Assembly: GCA_963693305.1 (NCBI GenBank)
Contig: OY855916.1
Span: forward strand, 9,196,001-9,260,000
Source of the DNA: Meandrina meandrites
Taxonomy: Eukaryota > Cnidaria > Anthozoa > Scleractinia > Meandrinidae
Reading direction: 5' to 3'
DNA length: 64,000 nucleotides
In this document: one piece after another, positions 46,641 to 58,741 of the stretch
Numbering within the stretch: the first letter of the stretch is position 1
Layout: every line of letters starts with the position of its first letter
Translations under genes and position numbers: made by a program
The notes under the pieces: model-generated
Seen by the model: the letters and a program-made list of their open reading frames with translations, nothing else
What the model was told of the DNA's origin: nothing
Databases searched by the model: none

Positions 46641-47735
46641 CTATAACGCGTCGGTGGTAACGATGGAAGAATTTGGGATGACCAAATGAGGTTCTTGGTG
46701 GCATCTAAACCTCACTAACTCAACTTCGTTATCTGGTATTTCCAAGGATGAGAAATATCCAAGCACTTTTCTGCCATTTCCCACACAAGGACAAAGCTCC
46801 CGAATTGCTCTCCGAATTGCCCTCACTCTCCAGAGACAAATGAGTGGATTGGCTGATGAATTGAAAAAGGCGACCGTTTCCGCCCAGCTGTACATATTGT
46901 AGGTGTTTATATCAATGTGAATTATTTGATGAAACGCTGTAATAAGAAGTACTGGAAGGTTAAATGCTAGATATACTGCCACAATGCATGCGATATTCGC
47001 TGCAAACTTGATTTGCATTTGACTGTGGTTGCTTATACTTCTTTCACCAGGTCGGCCACTCAAATGAAGTTTCTTGATTTGTTTCTGGTGACGGCGAATT
47101 ATCGGGAGGATTCTTAACTGGCTTACAAGAGCGGTCAGCAACAAAGCTAGCCACGACATAAGATGAATACCTCTGGCTACTTCGTTATGGGCCCACTGGA
47201 GAACCGTTAAAAGGATGTTTACAAGCCAGATGATAATAACCAGCTTAATGACCCTTGAATAGCGTATAAGGTGCGTGTACTTCAGAGGGAAAAGCAACGC
47301 CAGAAACCGTTCACAGCTTATAGCGCACAACGTCACCAACGAGACACCATAACACATGAAAAACCCCGTGGAATAGAACAGTCTTAGTGGACAAGGAACA
47401 AACATGTGCTTGTTCTCTAGAAGTCTAAAAGCCACGTAACTCGGCTGAACAACCAAACCGACGAGGAAATCTGACACAGCCAGACAGCCCAGCAGTATGT
47501 TCAAAGGCGTTCGAAGCGAAACGTTCCTGATGATCACCAAAACGATTAGAAAATTGGCCACCACACCAAACGGCGACAAGACAGCGTTTAAAACACCTGT
47601 TAGCAAGTTGGTGTCATATCGATCCGCGGCTTTATGGAATTCAGGATCGGGCAAAATCAAGAAGCATAAGTCGTTCTCGTGAGGCGAGCGATTGGAAAGT
47701 GCTGTTGTCGATAAAGCGTCTGTAAGGTTGACCAT
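46641..47735 (-). CDS. Intronless class A GPCR, NPxxC subfamily member 3
   Basis: An intact 364-aa receptor. The open frame reaches a GTG at 47753, but the first ATG is at 47735. The N-tail has two glycosylation sites (N3-L-T, N15-R-S) and the family motif 'CFLILPDPEF' (Cys24). TM1 46-69 (N61), TM2 79-98 (D89), Cys115 at 3.25, TM3 120-142 with ERF 142-144, TM4 163-180, TM5 190-212, TM6 242-265 with FNLP (258-261), TM7 281-301 with NPLIC (296-300). Glu286 is at 7.39. ECL2 (WAHNEVARGIH) has no Cys. The ERF motif replaces the Tyr of DRY. The C-tail of about 55 residues shares 'VELVRFR' with the 'VALVRFR' tails of the 51-kb and 59-kb genes, so these three are the closest group. It is the only minus-strand member of this subfamily. 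Confidence 0.9.
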   Translation of the reverse strand: MVNLTDALSTTALSNRSPHENDLCFLILPDPEFHKAADRYDTNLLTGVLNAVLSPFGVVANFLIVLVIIRNVSLRTPLNILLGCLAVSDFLVGLVVQPSYVAFRLLENKHMFVPCPLRLFYSTGFFMCYGVSLVTLCAISCERFLALLFPLKYTHLIRYSRVIKLVIIIWLVNILLTVLQWAHNEVARGIHLMSWLALLLTALVSQLRILPIIRRHQKQIKKLHLSGRPGERSISNHSQMQIKFAANIACIVAVYLAFNLPVLLITAFHQIIHIDINTYNMYSWAETVAFFNSSANPLICLWRVRAIRRAIRELCPCVGNGRKVLGYFSSLEIPDNEVELVRFRCHQEPHLVIPNSSIVTTDAL

Positions 47736-50700
47736 ACTCAGTTTGCTTCGCACCTCCTCGAAAGCGTTTTTCTAAAAAGTAAAGCAGCTGAACTTGCAAA
47801 CCTTAGTCCTCTAATGTATTTATGTTAGACTTGCTTATGGTAATTTCCAAGCAGCTATGTTAAACATGTCAGAATCGGTGCTAAATGATTTTTGTGTTTA
47901 AAATGAGCTGGCTGACACTACAATAGAGACTGTATGTTATATTAATTTATTTAAATTGTCAGCGAGTTTCAAAAGAATAAAATTTGTTTTTTTTTTAATC
48001 AGAGTCCGAACCTTAATATCGAAGCTTTCTAACCTAAGATCTCAGTGTTGGTGATATTTTCAAATTAAATTAGAAGGAGAATTTCTTATCAAGCTTGACA
48101 AGTGATATTAGCGATAATGACAAGAGCAATATTATTCCTTGTTATGATAAAACTAACGAAAATTAAAACAGATGGCGAAAACCTACGCTATTTGAATAAT
48201 TTTGCTTCGCAAAAAACAAAACCTAATGTCCCAGCAGGAAATGGAGAGTGTTTTTAATTTAGTGGTGATTTAGGCTTCCGTTTGGTATTGAGACCCGCTT
48301 TACACCCTCGAGGTTCAAATTGATTAACATTATCAAACTTGGTCTTAGCTGGAGGGAAAAAATACCATACGATTAAAGGCTATCTATTTCAACCAGCGAC
48401 ACACGCTTCAGATTTATGCATGAGCACGGTCTTAGCGTTTCAACTCGGTATTGAAATATTGAGTCTACGCTATTCAGTTCAACGCATGGAAGTTAGCCAG
48501 GATTCATTAATATTTGTTGAAGTCAAAGGAGGGCTGATTTGAAAATGTCAGGGTACTCCATTCATCTGTGTGTTGATTCTATTTTTAGCGCTCCCTGAAC
48601 ACACAAACCCTTATAATTTTGAAGGTATAGCCAGATCAATCTTCAAAGCAAGCAAATTCAAGAGGATCTCCCACCTTTTGCTTGGAAAGTTAGATCAACT
48701 TTCAACTTCTTTATTAACCTGTAGCGTCCGCTGCCAGAAAGGAACCAATATTACAGTCATCGGATGTCTCCGTTCTGTATGGCTTTCTGCTTCCTCATGC
48801 AATGTCCCTCAGTTTCTGTTTCTAACTGACTTTGTTTCGAATTGGAGCGGAAGGCTTATAGAAAATTCACTGAGCCCCCATAATATAACACAATTTTAAC
48901 AACATATGACAGATCGCAACGCTTAAAAGGGGTTTTCTTGTTATCGAAAAATTTCAGGTTGCTAAGGTATAATAATTAGCTGCCAAATGAAAAACTAAAA
49001 ATTGGAGGTCTGATTATAGACTTTCAAAAAAAACCCGACATCTTTATAGGATATTTTTAATTTATTCTCGCATATATTGTATCCATCAAGCGACCGCCGA
49101 CGTTTAATTAAATGGGAACTCGTTCCTTGGTCGTGACTTTCAGTATTGCGGGCATGCATGGGTAATAAATATTGTGCAAGATGAGAGCAACACGCCTCGC
49201 CGCTGCATGGAGCTGATTGATTTCCCGGTTTCCTTAACATGAAGTGGTTAGAAGATTTGCCGGATGGGATACCAGTTCACCATATGTTTGCTCCAGCAAA
49301 TTTCAAATGGAATCTCATTTTGCTGTGGAAATTAAAACTACCTATCGATATTTCTTATTAATTCTCTATGCGTTAGGGCTTTAACGTTTTACATTTAATT
49401 GTTTTAGACTGCAGGCTTGCAATTAACATTAAACTCCAACCTTTTACAAAAACAAAATAAATTCCATTTTTCCTTTTGTAACACTTTTCCTGTTATTTCC
49501 ACAAAATTGAAAAAGGCGTAAATTTTTTATCTTATTTTTTTATCTTAAGGGCTTTGTCTTTTAAATTTGTTTAAGCTGGCAGGTCGCAACTACCTGATCG
49601 TATTTAAAATTAAAATTTCAAGTTTTATAAAAACAACTTTGAGTCCCCGTTTTCTTACAGTTTCTTCTTGAAACACTTTTCCGGTCATTTCCACAAAATT
49701 GAAAACGTCCTGATAATTTTTTTCACCTGAAATTAAGGGTTTTTCCCTTTACATTTATTAGCAACGGTTCATTAAAACAAACTATTGGTTAAGTCAGCAC
49801 TTCGCGCGGCCAGCTCTTCGCAGTGAAAATTAAAACTTAACAAAAGCAGTTACGAGTTTCATTTTCCAGACCCCTCCCCCTGCCTCTTCCCCACTCCACC
49901 CGAATAAAAAAAATCAACTGATACCTCTTTCAAAATTGAAGTGAAAATGCCCTTACGCAACGCGTCGCTCTATGGGTACGGTGGATTCGCTTCATTAAAT
50001 GATCTACCGGTTGAAAATTTAAAAAAAAAGTCGGCGTGAGATATACACACGCAAAAACCATAGCAACAGTACGATTTTTCGACTACCGGAGAAATACGGT
50101 TAGTTGCCATCCAGTAGCCCAGACCACATAGTAAATATTACATCATTTAAATGCATCATTTACAGTAGCTTTTGACCCGTTTACTTTTGATCTTCTTCCT
50201 GTAAACAATTTAGTCAGCAAAACCGCCATCTTTTATGTAATATTCAAATGCTAAGTTGTCTTAACTTAGGACATACTGTCAGATCGATCTATATTTAATG
50301 CAGACACTGGTTTCTTTTGAAAGAAGCATATAAAATTTCAACAAACGTAATAATAACTTTATTGTAGCTAAGGCCGGTTTTAAACCTAATAATACTATGA
50401 CTTTTCACACATAGAACTCACTTCATCTTAGAAGACTTTGTTCCAACTTCAGGCTCAAAACACCTTGATTACGAAACGTGATCTGTTACGAAACTGATGT
50501 CTATCGAAATTACTTTATTCTAGAAAATGTTCCTTATTGAAATAATGTAGTAGCCTTGACAACCCCTGCCACCTCCAAAATGGTTTGTTGTTACAAGATA
50601 ACGTCTCAAGATAACTATCAGGAGTAGGGAAGATCAAACATAGCATTTATTAGATTCACTTTTGAATACTATGTCAGACAGTCTGCGCAGCCCCTTCCCA

Positions 50701-50998
50701 CGCACAGATGTATGAAATCCTTGTTTTGCGGGTTATGCTGCTGCAAGTAATTCTGACACGGAGCCATATGTTGTACTAAACGACGTTATCAACGTAATTT
50801 GGTATCAGTAACTTTGGCAGCTTTTGTGGTATATTGTATTATTAAGTAGGACTGTCTTTGGTATAACAAAGTCTGGACAGATGGAAAATAAGACGTGTGT
50901 TCAGTGACGCATTAATGGAATATTCTGACGGTTACTTTGCCCTCGTGACATTTTCGTTCCCTGGCTGAACTATAATCCATTAAGTGTTAAAGAAGGTA
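47736..50998. other. Intergenic, no gene recognised
   Basis: Long A+T-rich spacer between divergently transcribed receptors. Weak direct repetition of phrases such as 'cacttttcc(t/g)gt(t/c)atttccacaaaattga' (about 49482 and 49675) points to an old duplication. No exon is supported. Confidence 0.4.
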
Positions 50999-52191
50999 AT
51001 AAATTTATTCAAACATCCGATAATTTCTGTGTTGACACATCCGTGCTAACGCGAGAGCAAAACTTTAAAAAAATTGTCAGTGGCTTCTACAAAAACTCAG
51101 TGACATGAGCTACTTTGACGCAACAAATTTCACCAATCCGACAGTGACTTCGACAGCCTCAATTACTTCTTCCAAAAGCAGCAGTTGTTTTTATCTTCCA
51201 GACCCAAAATTTGACGACGCTTACCAGCGTAGAACTACCAACCTTGTGACAGGTGTTGTAAACGCTGTTTTATCGCCGTTCGCTGTTGCAGCAAATTTCC
51301 TTATCATTTTCGTAATTTGCAGAAACTCTTCGCTGCAGACGCCTTCGAATTTGCTTCTCGGTTGCCTTGCAATTTCAGATGCCCTCGTTGGTTTGGTTGT
51401 CCAACCAAGTTACGTCGCTTACAGACTCTTGGAAAACCAGAACGGTTTCGTCCCATGCGCTGTCAGAAAGTTGTTCTCTACAGGGTTTTACGTGTGCTAC
51501 GGTGTTTCTTTTATGACGCTGTGCACCATAAGCTGCGAAAGATTACAAGCGTTGCTTTACCACTTGCGATATCATGATATTGTCACTCGCAAACGCGTAA
51601 TAAAAACCGTGCTGTTCATTTGGTTGGTCAATATGCTATTTACGTTTCTCCAATGGGCTCATAATGGCACTTTCAGGGGCATCCATTTAAGCTTGTGGCT
51701 TGCTTCTCTTATCACCGCTGTTGCCACTCAGTGCAGAATTCTGCCCATAATTCGGCGTCACCAGCGGCAAATTCGACAGTTTCGCTCCAATTCGTCCGCT
51801 CGTCACATGCAAATCAAGCTTGCAGTAAACATCGCATCCATAATAGCGATATATTTTGCATTTAACCTGCCCGTTCTTGTTATCACCCTATCTCACCAAA
51901 TTGTGACTGGGCATATCGAAAGCTACAACTTCTACAGCTGGGCCGAAACTGCAGCGTTCGTGACTTCTTCAGTTAACCCGCTGGTGTGTTTCTGGAGAGT
52001 GCGAAGCATTCGAAATGTGATCACAGGCTTCATACCAAAACCAAGAAGAACCGGACTGGCAAAGGACAAGAAATTGAGTGAACTGCCAGTTGATAGTGAT
52101 GTTGCCTTGGTCAGATTTCGACAAATTACGCCCTCGTAGTCTGGACACAATCCAATCTTTAAGGAAACAATCAGCAACGATTGTGCTATAA
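50999..52191 (+). repeat. Segmental duplication, block A copy 1
   Basis: Nearly identical to 58742-59922, starting about 105 bp before the receptor ATG ('aaacatccgataatttctgt') and ending about 50 bp after its stop ('aacgattgt(g/a)ctata'), where the copies diverge abruptly. Confidence 0.9.
51105..52139 (+). CDS. Intronless class A GPCR, NPxxC subfamily, copy A1
   Basis: An intact 344-aa receptor starting at ATG 51105. The Ser/Thr-rich N-tail has N8-F-T and the family Cys28 ('SCFYLPDPKF'). TM1 47-72 (N64), TM2 82-101 (D92), Cys118 at 3.25, TM3 123-145 with ERL 145-147 (Tyr of DRY replaced by Leu), TM4 165-183, TM5 193-215, TM6 238-261 with FNLP (253-256), TM7 276-297 with NPLVC (291-295). Glu281 is at 7.39. 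ECL2 lacks Cys and carries N187-G-T. It is about 95% identical by eye to copy A2 at 58843, from which it differs by roughly 16 substitutions and two extra residues (TS) in the N-tail. In both blocks a long-loop receptor (B) follows. Confidence 0.92.
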   Translation: MSYFDATNFTNPTVTSTASITSSKSSSCFYLPDPKFDDAYQRRTTNLVTGVVNAVLSPFAVAANFLIIFVICRNSSLQTPSNLLLGCLAISDALVGLVVQPSYVAYRLLENQNGFVPCAVRKLFSTGFYVCYGVSFMTLCTISCERLQALLYHLRYHDIVTRKRVIKTVLFIWLVNMLFTFLQWAHNGTFRGIHLSLWLASLITAVATQCRILPIIRRHQRQIRQFRSNSSARHMQIKLAVNIASIIAIYFAFNLPVLVITLSHQIVTGHIESYNFYSWAETAAFVTSSVNPLVCFWRVRSIRNVITGFIPKPRRTGLAKDKKLSELPVDSDVALVRFRQITPS

Positions 52192-53529
52192 TAAAAAAAC
52201 AAAACGAAAATAAGAAACGCAAAAAAACGAAGACTAGCGCTGAGCTCATAAAATAGTGCATGTAATTAGCATTCGCTCTCTGATCTGTAGCAAGTTACAC
52301 CATCGAAAATGTCGCTTGAAGTTATCGAGAAATAGTTGACTTATAAAACTGGAATATCACTAATGACTTCCTTGGCTCGAAGGTGTTGTGCATTTTAACG
52401 ATGATAATCTAGAGATTCATGTAAAATAGCAGAGTTTCAGAAATGAAAAGTCGCTTGGTCCATAGTTGCATGCAACTCTGGTCTCAGCCATCCAAATACC
52501 AGAAAGAAACGGTTTTATTAACCGCGCGGCCATGGGCCGAGCGCGGTTCTTGCTCTGCACGGGATTTATTTTTTGTTTTGTTTTTTTTTTTGTCGGTGAC
52601 CAGACCCGAACCTCCACTCGGCCAAATCGTGATCGTGACTTTTAATCACGCAATGTGTGATGTTTATTCGCCAAAAGCTGTTGAAACATGAATGTACGGA
52701 AAATGTTGCGGATATTGTTTTCTTTATTGTGTCTAAAGTATATTTTCTTTTGGTTTTATCGAAGCGTTCGATTCAAAGCGAATGTTGAATACACTGAAAA
52801 AGGTATTACGTCAGCCATGGAATGCGCTGATGTTGCAGGTTTCACTTTCGTTACGTGACAAATAACATTGTGTTTCATTTGCATGTTTATGTCGGCAGAA
52901 GCGACGGTCATTAATTTAATTTGTTTCCTCTTCTGCGAGTATTTCTTGTGGGTTTAGGCAATCGAAGTGAATTCTTTGGCTATTTCCTTGAAGTGAAATT
53001 TGAAAGGAAATGAAATATTTGCTTAAGTAAACAATTGAGCTTGCCCGAACGTGCAGGGGTTACGTCATTAGAAGGGAAAAACCCCCAAACTAAAGATAGC
53101 CGGGGATAACGTAAACCTCGGATTGTGTGACTCGCGTGACTACTTTGCTAGTCCTTTACTCATATTATGCAAACAGATTAAATTTAACTGTGACTTTTGA
53201 GAAAGAAAGCTGTTAATTAGCCAAAAATATAAGCGCGGTTTTAAGTTGCTATAGCAACCTCTTGTTAAATATCATTTGTAATGATATATGTAGTTTCTGC
53301 TCGCTCTTTCACCTTTTTCATGCTACGGAGGTACGGGACCGAATAGTTGAAGCTTTTACAGTACTATTGAATCTTCTTGAATATTCTGGCTTAATTAAAC
53401 CTTTCTAATTTCTAAAAGAAACCGTTTAATTCTTGGCAAACTGTTTTATCCAGTCTCGCACTACATTTGGAAGTTTACAGAAAAAGCGAAGCGCTCGAAG
53501 TTTGAAAATAAAATGCCAATGGTTACAAA

Positions 53530-53554
53530 CCCCCCCCCCCCCCCCCCCCCCCCC
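53530..53554 (+). repeat. Poly-C tract, 25 nt
   Basis: The longest of the four C homopolymers in this window. Confidence 0.95.
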
Positions 53555-54455
53555 GCATTTTGATATTAAACCAGGATTATAATTTTTCTTGAAAAGTATT
53601 CCAAAATGTACGAAATAGCGTTAGATCGTGTCTAGACTTTCAAAATTTTCCCAGGGAAGGATGCCCCCGGAACCCCTACGGAAATGGACCTCCCGCCCAT
53701 TTTAATAAATCACAATCAGTAGTAACTTTTGTCCCCCTCGCATCAGAATTCGCCTTTACGCGCCTGACAGGTATATTCATAACACAATTTTCCACTATAA
53801 GTGAACAGTAATCAAAAGTATTTTGTCATGAAATAAACTTTAAAATGGAAAGTAACGTTCAAATGCAAGCTTTGTATTCAATAAAACAAAGTAACATTGT
53901 TTTTAATTGATTCAATAGCAAATTGTGCATGAAGCAGATTTAGCAATTTAGTTTCCTCTTCTCTTAAGTTACTTTTACAGCATTTCTTTGGCGATAGAAA
54001 CGCAAGCTTTGCGATGGCTGTAGAAACACCAACCCACGGCCTGGCGTACCTTGCGCATGCCTACAACTATATCACCTAATCACTGGCAGCCACACTCTCG
54101 TCCCCAGATGCTGCGATCCTTCTGGTCTGCGCCAGGAATCGAGACCTCTGACCGCCTCCAACACCGGAAGTCCGCGATTCACGGACTCATTGTCAAATCT
54201 GGCAAATCTTATTAGCCGAAAAATAAAGAGCGGGTACTCTGCGCATGCTCAGAAATTGGGAGCGGTGCAGACCAGAAGGATCGCGCACTCTGTGTACGAG
54301 AATGTGGCAGCCATGGACAAGTTTCGTTCTTGCTAGGATTAAAGTTGTATCCGAAATTCCGACGTATTTGCGTATTTGTCCAGCTCCACACAACACATCT
54401 GGGAGCTTTTGGCTGGGAACCGGACGGCAGTTCTCCCACGGCATGCTGATACCTG

Positions 54456-54660
54456 TTACCTGTCCATAAGGCCTCCGAACTCTGTATCTCTGTCTCCACG
54501 CTGCCCTGTCGATGGCTGCGGCGGGCAGCTCATCCATTTTTTCCATTCTCCAGCCTGTTCCCCCTTCACAACAGTTCGTCTCTGTGTGGTTTTTGGCCTT
54601 CCACGTTTCCTTCTCCCCTCGGGGGCCCAGTCAGTGCTGTCAGGCAATCGTTGTTAGTCT
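54456..54660 (-). mobile_element. LINE ORF2 C-terminal relic
   Basis: The minus strand encodes 'WAPEGRRKRGRPKTTQRRTV' and, after a frameshift, 'AAAIDRAAWRQR'. This matches the short C-terminal tail (RKRGRPKTTWRRT...AxDRxxWR) seen in many non-LTR retrotransposon polymerases. Only the last 60 or so codons remain, in two frames, so it is a dead 5'-truncated copy. Confidence 0.6.
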
Positions 54661-55481
54661 CTTTCCCAAGAATATGGCTGATTTTCTCACGGCATGCGCA
54701 GCTGGGAATTTGGACCAGCTTTAATTGCCGATCGATATGTCAGTAAATGCAAAAACCACTTCACAGCGTAACAGTTGGAGATGCAGGTTCACATATTCAC
54801 TGTATCGGGTTCTTAGTTTGATGCATCTGGACTCGGGACCAGGAATAACTGTTTCTTTCTTGATAATGAAAGTTGTTCCGTGCGGTTCACTCAGTTTAAA
54901 CGATCAAGGCTTATTGCTCATGATATATTGGTTTTTAACGATTGAACTGAAATATATTTATTAGAGCGAAGGGTTCGACTTTACTAAATTTCACGATCCA
55001 GCCAATGGCCGCCGAGGCCACCAGGAGGTGTGAAAAGTTTGCATCCAGATTTCATTAAGAAAATATTTTTTCTCCAATTTAATTTCATATTAAAAGAAAC
55101 TAGTGGAGGGATTATGAGCGAATTCTATTTCTTGAGCCAAATTGACTTTGTGGATCTTAGGGAGACAGCCTTTTCAATTACATATAAAATATAGTTTCAA
55201 TTAACAGCAATACAAAATCAGAAAAAAAGTGAAATTTCTTAAAGAGCAAAAAAATTTTATATAAATAGTGGCCAAATGAGCAGAAGCTTTCGAATTGGTC
55301 ACTACCACAATAAAATAACTGAGGAAGACAATAGAATATGTAAGAAGTATAGCAGGTGTACATGTTATAATCCAAAGACAGATTTATTCCTTTTGATGGC
55401 TTTCTAATGCCAGTTTAAATGAGAGCTATCATTTGGTCAATCTACGGTTTAATGTATTGTTTAAAACTGTGAAAATTTAAC

Positions 55482-57076
55482 GAAATGCGTTGGTGTATTC
55501 AATTCTGATCTGAATGAAATGCTAAAGGAAGCAAAACATCCTCAAACATTCAGCTTTAAATTTGAAGGATATAAAAAAGTTTGAAAAAAAAAAATAAACA
55601 CGCCAGTTATATTCTGTGGTAAATTGCGACTGCTGACATTTTCAAGTATTTTACCGTTCATTCCTTTTTAACAAAACAATGATCGTGTTGGCTGTGTTCT
55701 ACGGCCTGGACACAATCCTGGCCTTCGTTGGAAATTTTGTCGTTTTACTCGTCGTTATTACGCAGCGCAGATTTCACAATATGAGATATTTTCTACTGGC
55801 CAGTTTGGCGCTTTCAGATTTTCTGTTCGCGGTATTGATTTCAAGCAATCGTACCGTAACCACTGCTCTAGAGGAGTGGATCTCTCGTAGACCTTGGTGC
55901 CATGGCGCAGCATTCCTCATCACAGTGCTCCACCTCAGTGCTCCATTTGTGTGTTGTGTCTTGCGAGCGATATAACGCCATCGTTCAAAAACCTTTAACT
56001 TACAATGACCATATCATAAAGAAGAAGACCTTTCTTAACATTATGCTGCTGTGGATTGCACCAGCCATTATCGGCCTCGGCCCGTTTATCGGTTGGTTAC
56101 ACTACGTGTACAACCCAGATATATTCGTATGCGAGCAGAAATGGGACAAGCAAACAACCTTTCCGTTTTTGATTATTTCCTTTCTTGTGCCACTTGGAGT
56201 AATCTTCTTCCTAAACTACAAAGTGCTTAAAGTCGTCGGTCAACTCCAACGCAGTGTTAAAAACTTCCAGCCCGACAAGATGCAAGATCACCAAAACCAA
56301 CAACAATTCGTCAACGAGGACCAGGACACCAATGGCAGTAAACGAAACCAGCAGCAACAGAACGAACAGATCAAGGGATTGGGAATGGCGAGCACGAAGC
56401 CTCCCACCACAAATCGCAATGAAATTCAATGTAATTGTTACGAAAATTCAGCTGCTTGCTATGAAGAGGCCGCTGAAATGCCTGAAGTCATTCGCCAAGA
56501 AGATTTTGCTGGAGAGGGAGGAGGGATCGAAAATGTTCTCAAATACCAGTCGTTTGGTCTGGCTAATACGCTCAATAACCGGTCTTGACTACTGCCAACA
56601 CAAATTACAACAACTCAATCGAGAATAACAAGAAAACTACGAAAAAAGAATTCTCAAAGGCAAAGAGATGTCTTTCTCAGGAGGAAAAACAACCCACTCG
56701 ACCAGAAACGGTGGCTCGTTATCAACCAAACATTTTGGCCAAAATGGAACTACAGATCCACATTATAGAAGACCATGTGTCGCCTTATCAAAGCCAGGAC
56801 AGAACCCTCGAAGGTGGTAATAAAGGTTCTGACAGGGAAAACGCTTGTGAGGCGCAAACACAGGAAAGAAATCCTGGAGCAGGAACTAGTTTCATTCCAC
56901 AATTCTCCCACGAAATCTGCATGGAAAATGCAAACGATTGTCAAGGCGACGGGCACCATCGAATAAAAAACCGGAAGCGAAATCCAGGCGGAGAAGGGAA
57001 AGTTAACCCAGAAAATGAGATCCGAACCACCAAGCTTGCCAAAACTGAAACAAGGCCGGAACATAAATCTCAACTT
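55482..57076 (+). repeat. Segmental duplication, block B copy 1
   Basis: Aligns with 60057-61658, starting at 'aaatgcgttggtgtattcaa' and ending at 'ggaacataaatctcaa', after which this copy continues with unrelated sequence. The copies are mostly identical, with a few small indels. Confidence 0.9.
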
Positions 57077-57133
57077 AAACGAAGACATTGCATGAAAAGG
57101 CGTCAAAATCTTTGGCACGCTGTTCACGTTTAA
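55679..57133 (+). pseudogene. Long-loop class A GPCR, copy B1, disrupted and truncated
   Basis: It begins with a normal ATG (55679) and reads through TM1 and TM2. Relative to intact copy B2 it has lost five bases in TM3 (near 55962), shifting the frame; a second open segment then carries ERY, TM4, TM5 and the first part of the long third loop. A five-base insertion near 56585 creates a TGA and returns the frame, which continues through the loop. The alignment to B2 ends at about 57076, so TM6, TM7 and the tail are missing. It cannot make a receptor. Read singly, the three open segments look like separate small genes; they are not. Confidence 0.9.
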
Positions 57134-57384
57134 AGCTGAATGAAACACGCGAAGAAAGCTGCTGGAGAACATAGATCTTCGTGGATATTTCTTGCTCTAT
57201 TTACCAATCTACATCATGGAAACTTATTCCAAATCATTTAGGACAACTTTGTAACGGGAAGATCCGAAGTAAATTGCGGACTTGAACATGATATATCGGA
57301 CTACAAGTCAAAAAAGCGATGTCCAGGGTTCGACGTGCGGCTGAACAAGGCTGAAAATCACTGAATTGAGCTCAAATAAAAGTG

Positions 57385-58741
57385 AACTCAAAGCCGATCA
57401 AGTTCACTGAAGTGAAGGATAAAAGACTGTTTAAAAAGGCTACACCGATGGAAAGAGAGAAATTGATCTTCGTTGATAATTCATATAATGTATACGTCGG
57501 TGGTGTTGGAGAAAGCTTACAACGAAATTGCCGTGTTCGTCTCCGATATTATTGGGCTGCTTTGAAAGCTTTGCCTTGCAGAATATACAAGCCTTCTTCA
57601 ATAATGAGGTAACAAACGTAAATGTATGCACTAAGCATAAGCCTAATTTTATATTGAGAGAAGTTGTGTCGCTTTTCAGATCTTCCAGTAAATATTTATC
57701 AAACCTGTTCGTGTTTGTACATTTTATACAGACATTGTTTATTAAATATTTCGTTTAGACTAGTGATGTTCACTGTTGGATTTTGAAAACAAATTATTTA
57801 GCTTCACGGATCAAAATCACAATTTCGGCTCGCTTGCATTTGTTTTGCTTCTCTTCTCCCTGCTTATCAGTGAGTGTGTTGAAATATCTTCGATGCGTAA
57901 ACGAGTATTTCGCCGGTTTCATTGCGAGTTACCTGTGCTTGGCTGTGTGAGTTCAGACTTTACCTACCGCATATTTATACTTACAAGAAATGAAGAAAAT
58001 TCATTCAGTTCTCTACATACTTAGCACCGCGTACGATAAAACAGGATTAGTTAATCATCTCACTAAACCGCAACGAAAAGAAGATGGTTCAAACAGTCAA
58101 AACAACATTGTAAGCTCATTCTAAGTTAGCGTGCACTACTTCCCAAATAACAAACTGCCACAATTCTTACACAAAAACTGCTTTTAAATGACTTACATAA
58201 CCGGCACCATCAATTTTCAGAGTTTGTTTTGCCGCCGCGATTTTCTCATTTTGCCGTGGCGTGAGTTCATTTTCTTTACTGTGTTTAGCAGCGAGTTTAC
58301 TTTGTTTTTCTGTATTTTGGTTTCTTGCCCTGACAGTTTTGTAGTAAATCAAACCAAGGTCAAGATTCTTTTTACATTGAAAATATCATAGAGGTCCTGG
58401 AGGTGTATTAATTAGTGTATGTTATAAGAAGTTTAACTAAGATTTGTTTTGCGCCGACGTGCGTACTTGAGGAACCCAATAAAATGCACTCGTCAATTTC
58501 AATTTTAGAACCTGTCAGTAACAGGCTGTCACAGGAAAGAAAATTCAGACGGGACCACAAAATATATTGACGTCGCTTTCGTCAACAAAACCATGATAGG
58601 GTTTTAACCGTGAGGGATTAAAATTTATTTTGTACCTATATGGGCCACTGTATAAGCTTAGAAATATAGTGTGGCTACTAATTTAGTATTAAAATTAATA
58701 AATGGGAGCTCCGCCTTTAGGCCTGCCTAAATCTATATATT
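57385..58741 (+). repeat. Left arm of a large inverted repeat
   Basis: Reads inverted at 62573-64000. Matching landmarks include 'tcgttgataattcatataat', 'gtacaaacacgaacaggttt' (inverted), 'aaaattgatggtgccggtta' (inverted) and 'gggagctccgcttttaggcc' (inverted, one base different). Similarity is about 90% by eye with small indels. The left arm ends where block A copy 2 begins. No gene is seen in it. Confidence 0.85.

Larger units (their letters stand above)
52192..55481. other. Spacer between A1 and the B1 pseudogene; absent from the second block
   Basis: This 3.3 kb is replaced by about 135 bp in the second A-B pair. It contains a poly-C tract (53530-53554), a LINE tail relic (about 54456-54660) and otherwise A+T-rich DNA. 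It was either inserted into block 1 or deleted from block 2. Confidence 0.6.

Noticed and set aside
55902..57133. Two further small genes after 55679-55975
   Set aside because: Alignment with 60255-61982 shows they are frameshifted pieces of one truncated receptor pseudogene.
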